Source of the DNA: Candidatus Sumerlaeota bacterium | GTDB lineage: Bacteria > Sumerlaeota > Sumerlaeia > JADFCT01 | Length of the DNA: 6,953 bases | Assembly: GCA_026398575.1 (NCBI GenBank) | Contig: JAPLSP010000150.1 | Span: 1-6,953, forward strand | Direction of reading: 5' to 3' | Shown here: piece by piece, positions 5,915 through 6,953 of the stretch | Position numbering within the stretch: position 1 is the first letter of the stretch | Layout of the letters: each line of letters begins with the position of its first letter | Notes under the pieces: generated by a model | Database searches by the model: none | Told to the model about the DNA's origin: nothing | The model's input: the letters and a program-made list of their open reading frames with translations, nothing else | Made by a program: the position numbers and the translations under genes

Positions 5915-6953
5915 CTATTTTTTCGGCGCCAGGGCGGTGAACTCGGGCGTCTCTTTATCATAAAATTTTCCATCCGGCTTGCGGATGATGAACAGCGCCG
6001 CAAGATGTTCTTTTTCCGCCAGGGCGAATCCCTCATCAGGGCCGAGCGCCATGAATGCCGTGGACCAGCCATCGGCAACGGCGCAAACGGGATGGATGAC
6101 GCTGGCAGAGGCCAGATTATGCTCGATGGCATGACCGGTGCGCGCGTCTATTGTATGCGAGATGCGCTTGCCGTCCTTGATGTAAAAATTTCGGTAGTCG
6201 CCGGAGGTGGAAACGGATGTGTTGTTCAGGCTGATGACGCGATCAAACGCGCCGCCGTTTTCGAGCGGCATTTCGACGCCGATCTGCCAGGGCTTTCCCT
6301 TGAGGTTGACGCCCGCCGCGCGCACCTCGCCGCAAACCTCCGCCATGTAGCGATGAATGCTATGCGCCTCAAGAACTTCGGCCACCTTATCCGCCCCATA
6401 GCCGTCCGAGATGGCGTTGAGGTCGCACTCGATGTCCGAACGCTTCTTCGTGACGGTCTGATGCGCTGCATCCAGGACCATCAGATGATAGCCCACGCGC
6501 TGGCGCAACGCCGCCAGCTCCCGATCGTTGGGCGGTGGAGCGCCTTTTCTTCCTTTCGGACCGAACCCATACGCGGCCACGAGCGGGGCGACCGTAACGT
6601 CGTAGGCGCCGCCGGTTTTCTCGCTGAATATCTGGCTCATCTGGAAAATTTCGAAAGCTTCTTTCGAGAACTTGAACAGCGTGGTCTGCGTCGAGGCGTT
6701 GAAGCGCGACAGCTCGGTGTCCGGCCGATAAAGCGAGGTCAAGCCTTCGATCCGATCCAGACAATCCTGGATCGCATCGGCAAGCTTCTCATATTCCGCT
6801 TTGCCGGCGTCCCCATGCAGCGGAGTGATGTACTTGACCGTGTACTTCGATCCCATCGTCTCGCCGCCGATGGTCTGCTGCAGAACGGAATTATCCGGCG
6901 CCGGCGCGCTTGCGGCCGGCGGCGTTTCCTTCCCGCTACACGAAAGAGCAAGG
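5915..6953 (-). CDS. apbE: ApbE: FAD:protein FMN transferase, probable lipoprotein, 5' end beyond the window
   Basis: Extracytosolic enzyme that moves FMN from FAD to a threonine in DxxTGAT motifs, in a Mg-dependent reaction. The Met at 6856 is not the start: the frame stays open to the window edge and reads LALSCSGKETPP, a lipobox-like cleavage site with Cys at 6938-6940, then a linker leading into ETMGSKYTVKY, the usual start of the ApbE fold. Numbered from that internal Met, the motifs are SLYRPDTELSRFN (41-53), GAYDVTVAPLV (83-93), DLNAISDGYGAD (145-156), EVCGEVRAAG (173-182), SGDYRNFY (218-225), HTIDARTG (234-241) and ADGWSTA (261-267). Asp262 and Thr266 fit the family's metal-site pair. 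Differences from the common consensus are Asp151 where Lys is frequent (IAKGY) and Cys175 where Gly is usual (GGE). The obvious substrate in the window is Thr307 of the TPR-FMN_bind protein. The gene is followed by moxR. Confidence 0.93.
   Translation of the reverse strand, partial: LALSCSGKETPPAASAPAPDNSVLQQTIGGETMGSKYTVKYITPLHGDAGKAEYEKLADAIQDCLDRIEGLTSLYRPDTELSRFNASTQTTLFKFSKEAFEIFQMSQIFSEKTGGAYDVTVAPLVAAYGFGPKGRKGAPPPNDRELAALRQRVGYHLMVLDAAHQTVTKKRSDIECDLNAISDGYGADKVAEVLEAHSIHRYMAEVCGEVRAAGVNLKGKPWQIGVEMPLENGGAFDRVISLNNTSVSTSGDYRNFYIKDGKRISHTIDARTGHAIEHNLASASVIHPVCAVADGWSTAFMALGPDEGFALAEKEHLAALFIIRKPDGKFYDKETPEFTALAPKK

Overview
The window holds five protein-coding genes in two convergent groups. 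The coding DNA is GC-rich. Secreted proteins, a probable lipoprotein and an ApbE flavin transferase suggest a Gram-negative-type (diderm) bacterium. The secreted FAD-dependent oxidoreductase with an SLH-like tail resembles proteins I associate with the Planctomycetes/Verrucomicrobia/Lentisphaerae side of the tree and nearby candidate phyla. That taxonomic guess is weak; no rRNA or tRNA is present to anchor it.

Plus strand (42-4623) carries a compact three-gene set: (1) a Sec-exported FAD-dependent oxidoreductase; (2) a secreted protein joining TPR-like repeats to an FMN_bind domain with an intact DGITGAT flavinylation motif; (3) a 556-residue membrane iron-sulfur protein that reads as a natural NapH-NapG fusion, overlapping gene 2 by four bases. 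The fusion would hold Fe-S clusters on the cytoplasmic side (NapH part) and, after an internal twin-arginine signal-anchor, on the outer side (NapG part).

Minus strand (6953-4870) carries an apbE gene whose 5' end lies beyond the window, and then a MoxR-type AAA+ ATPase. ApbE is the enzyme that would attach FMN to the threonine of gene 2, so the two strands are functionally linked.

Between the two groups (4624-4869) is an AT-rich spacer holding a long imperfect inverted repeat. Both arms are built of phased 7-nt AATGNNA units.

Working model (inference): electrons pass between the quinone pool or cytosol, the NapHG-like conduit, the covalently flavinylated TPR-FMN protein and the exported FAD oxidoreductase, which acts on an unknown substrate outside the cytoplasmic membrane. 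The direction (respiratory reduction or substrate oxidation) cannot be read from sequence. ApbE matures the FMN carrier. MoxR may be a chaperone for a metal- or cofactor-bearing protein or may be unrelated.
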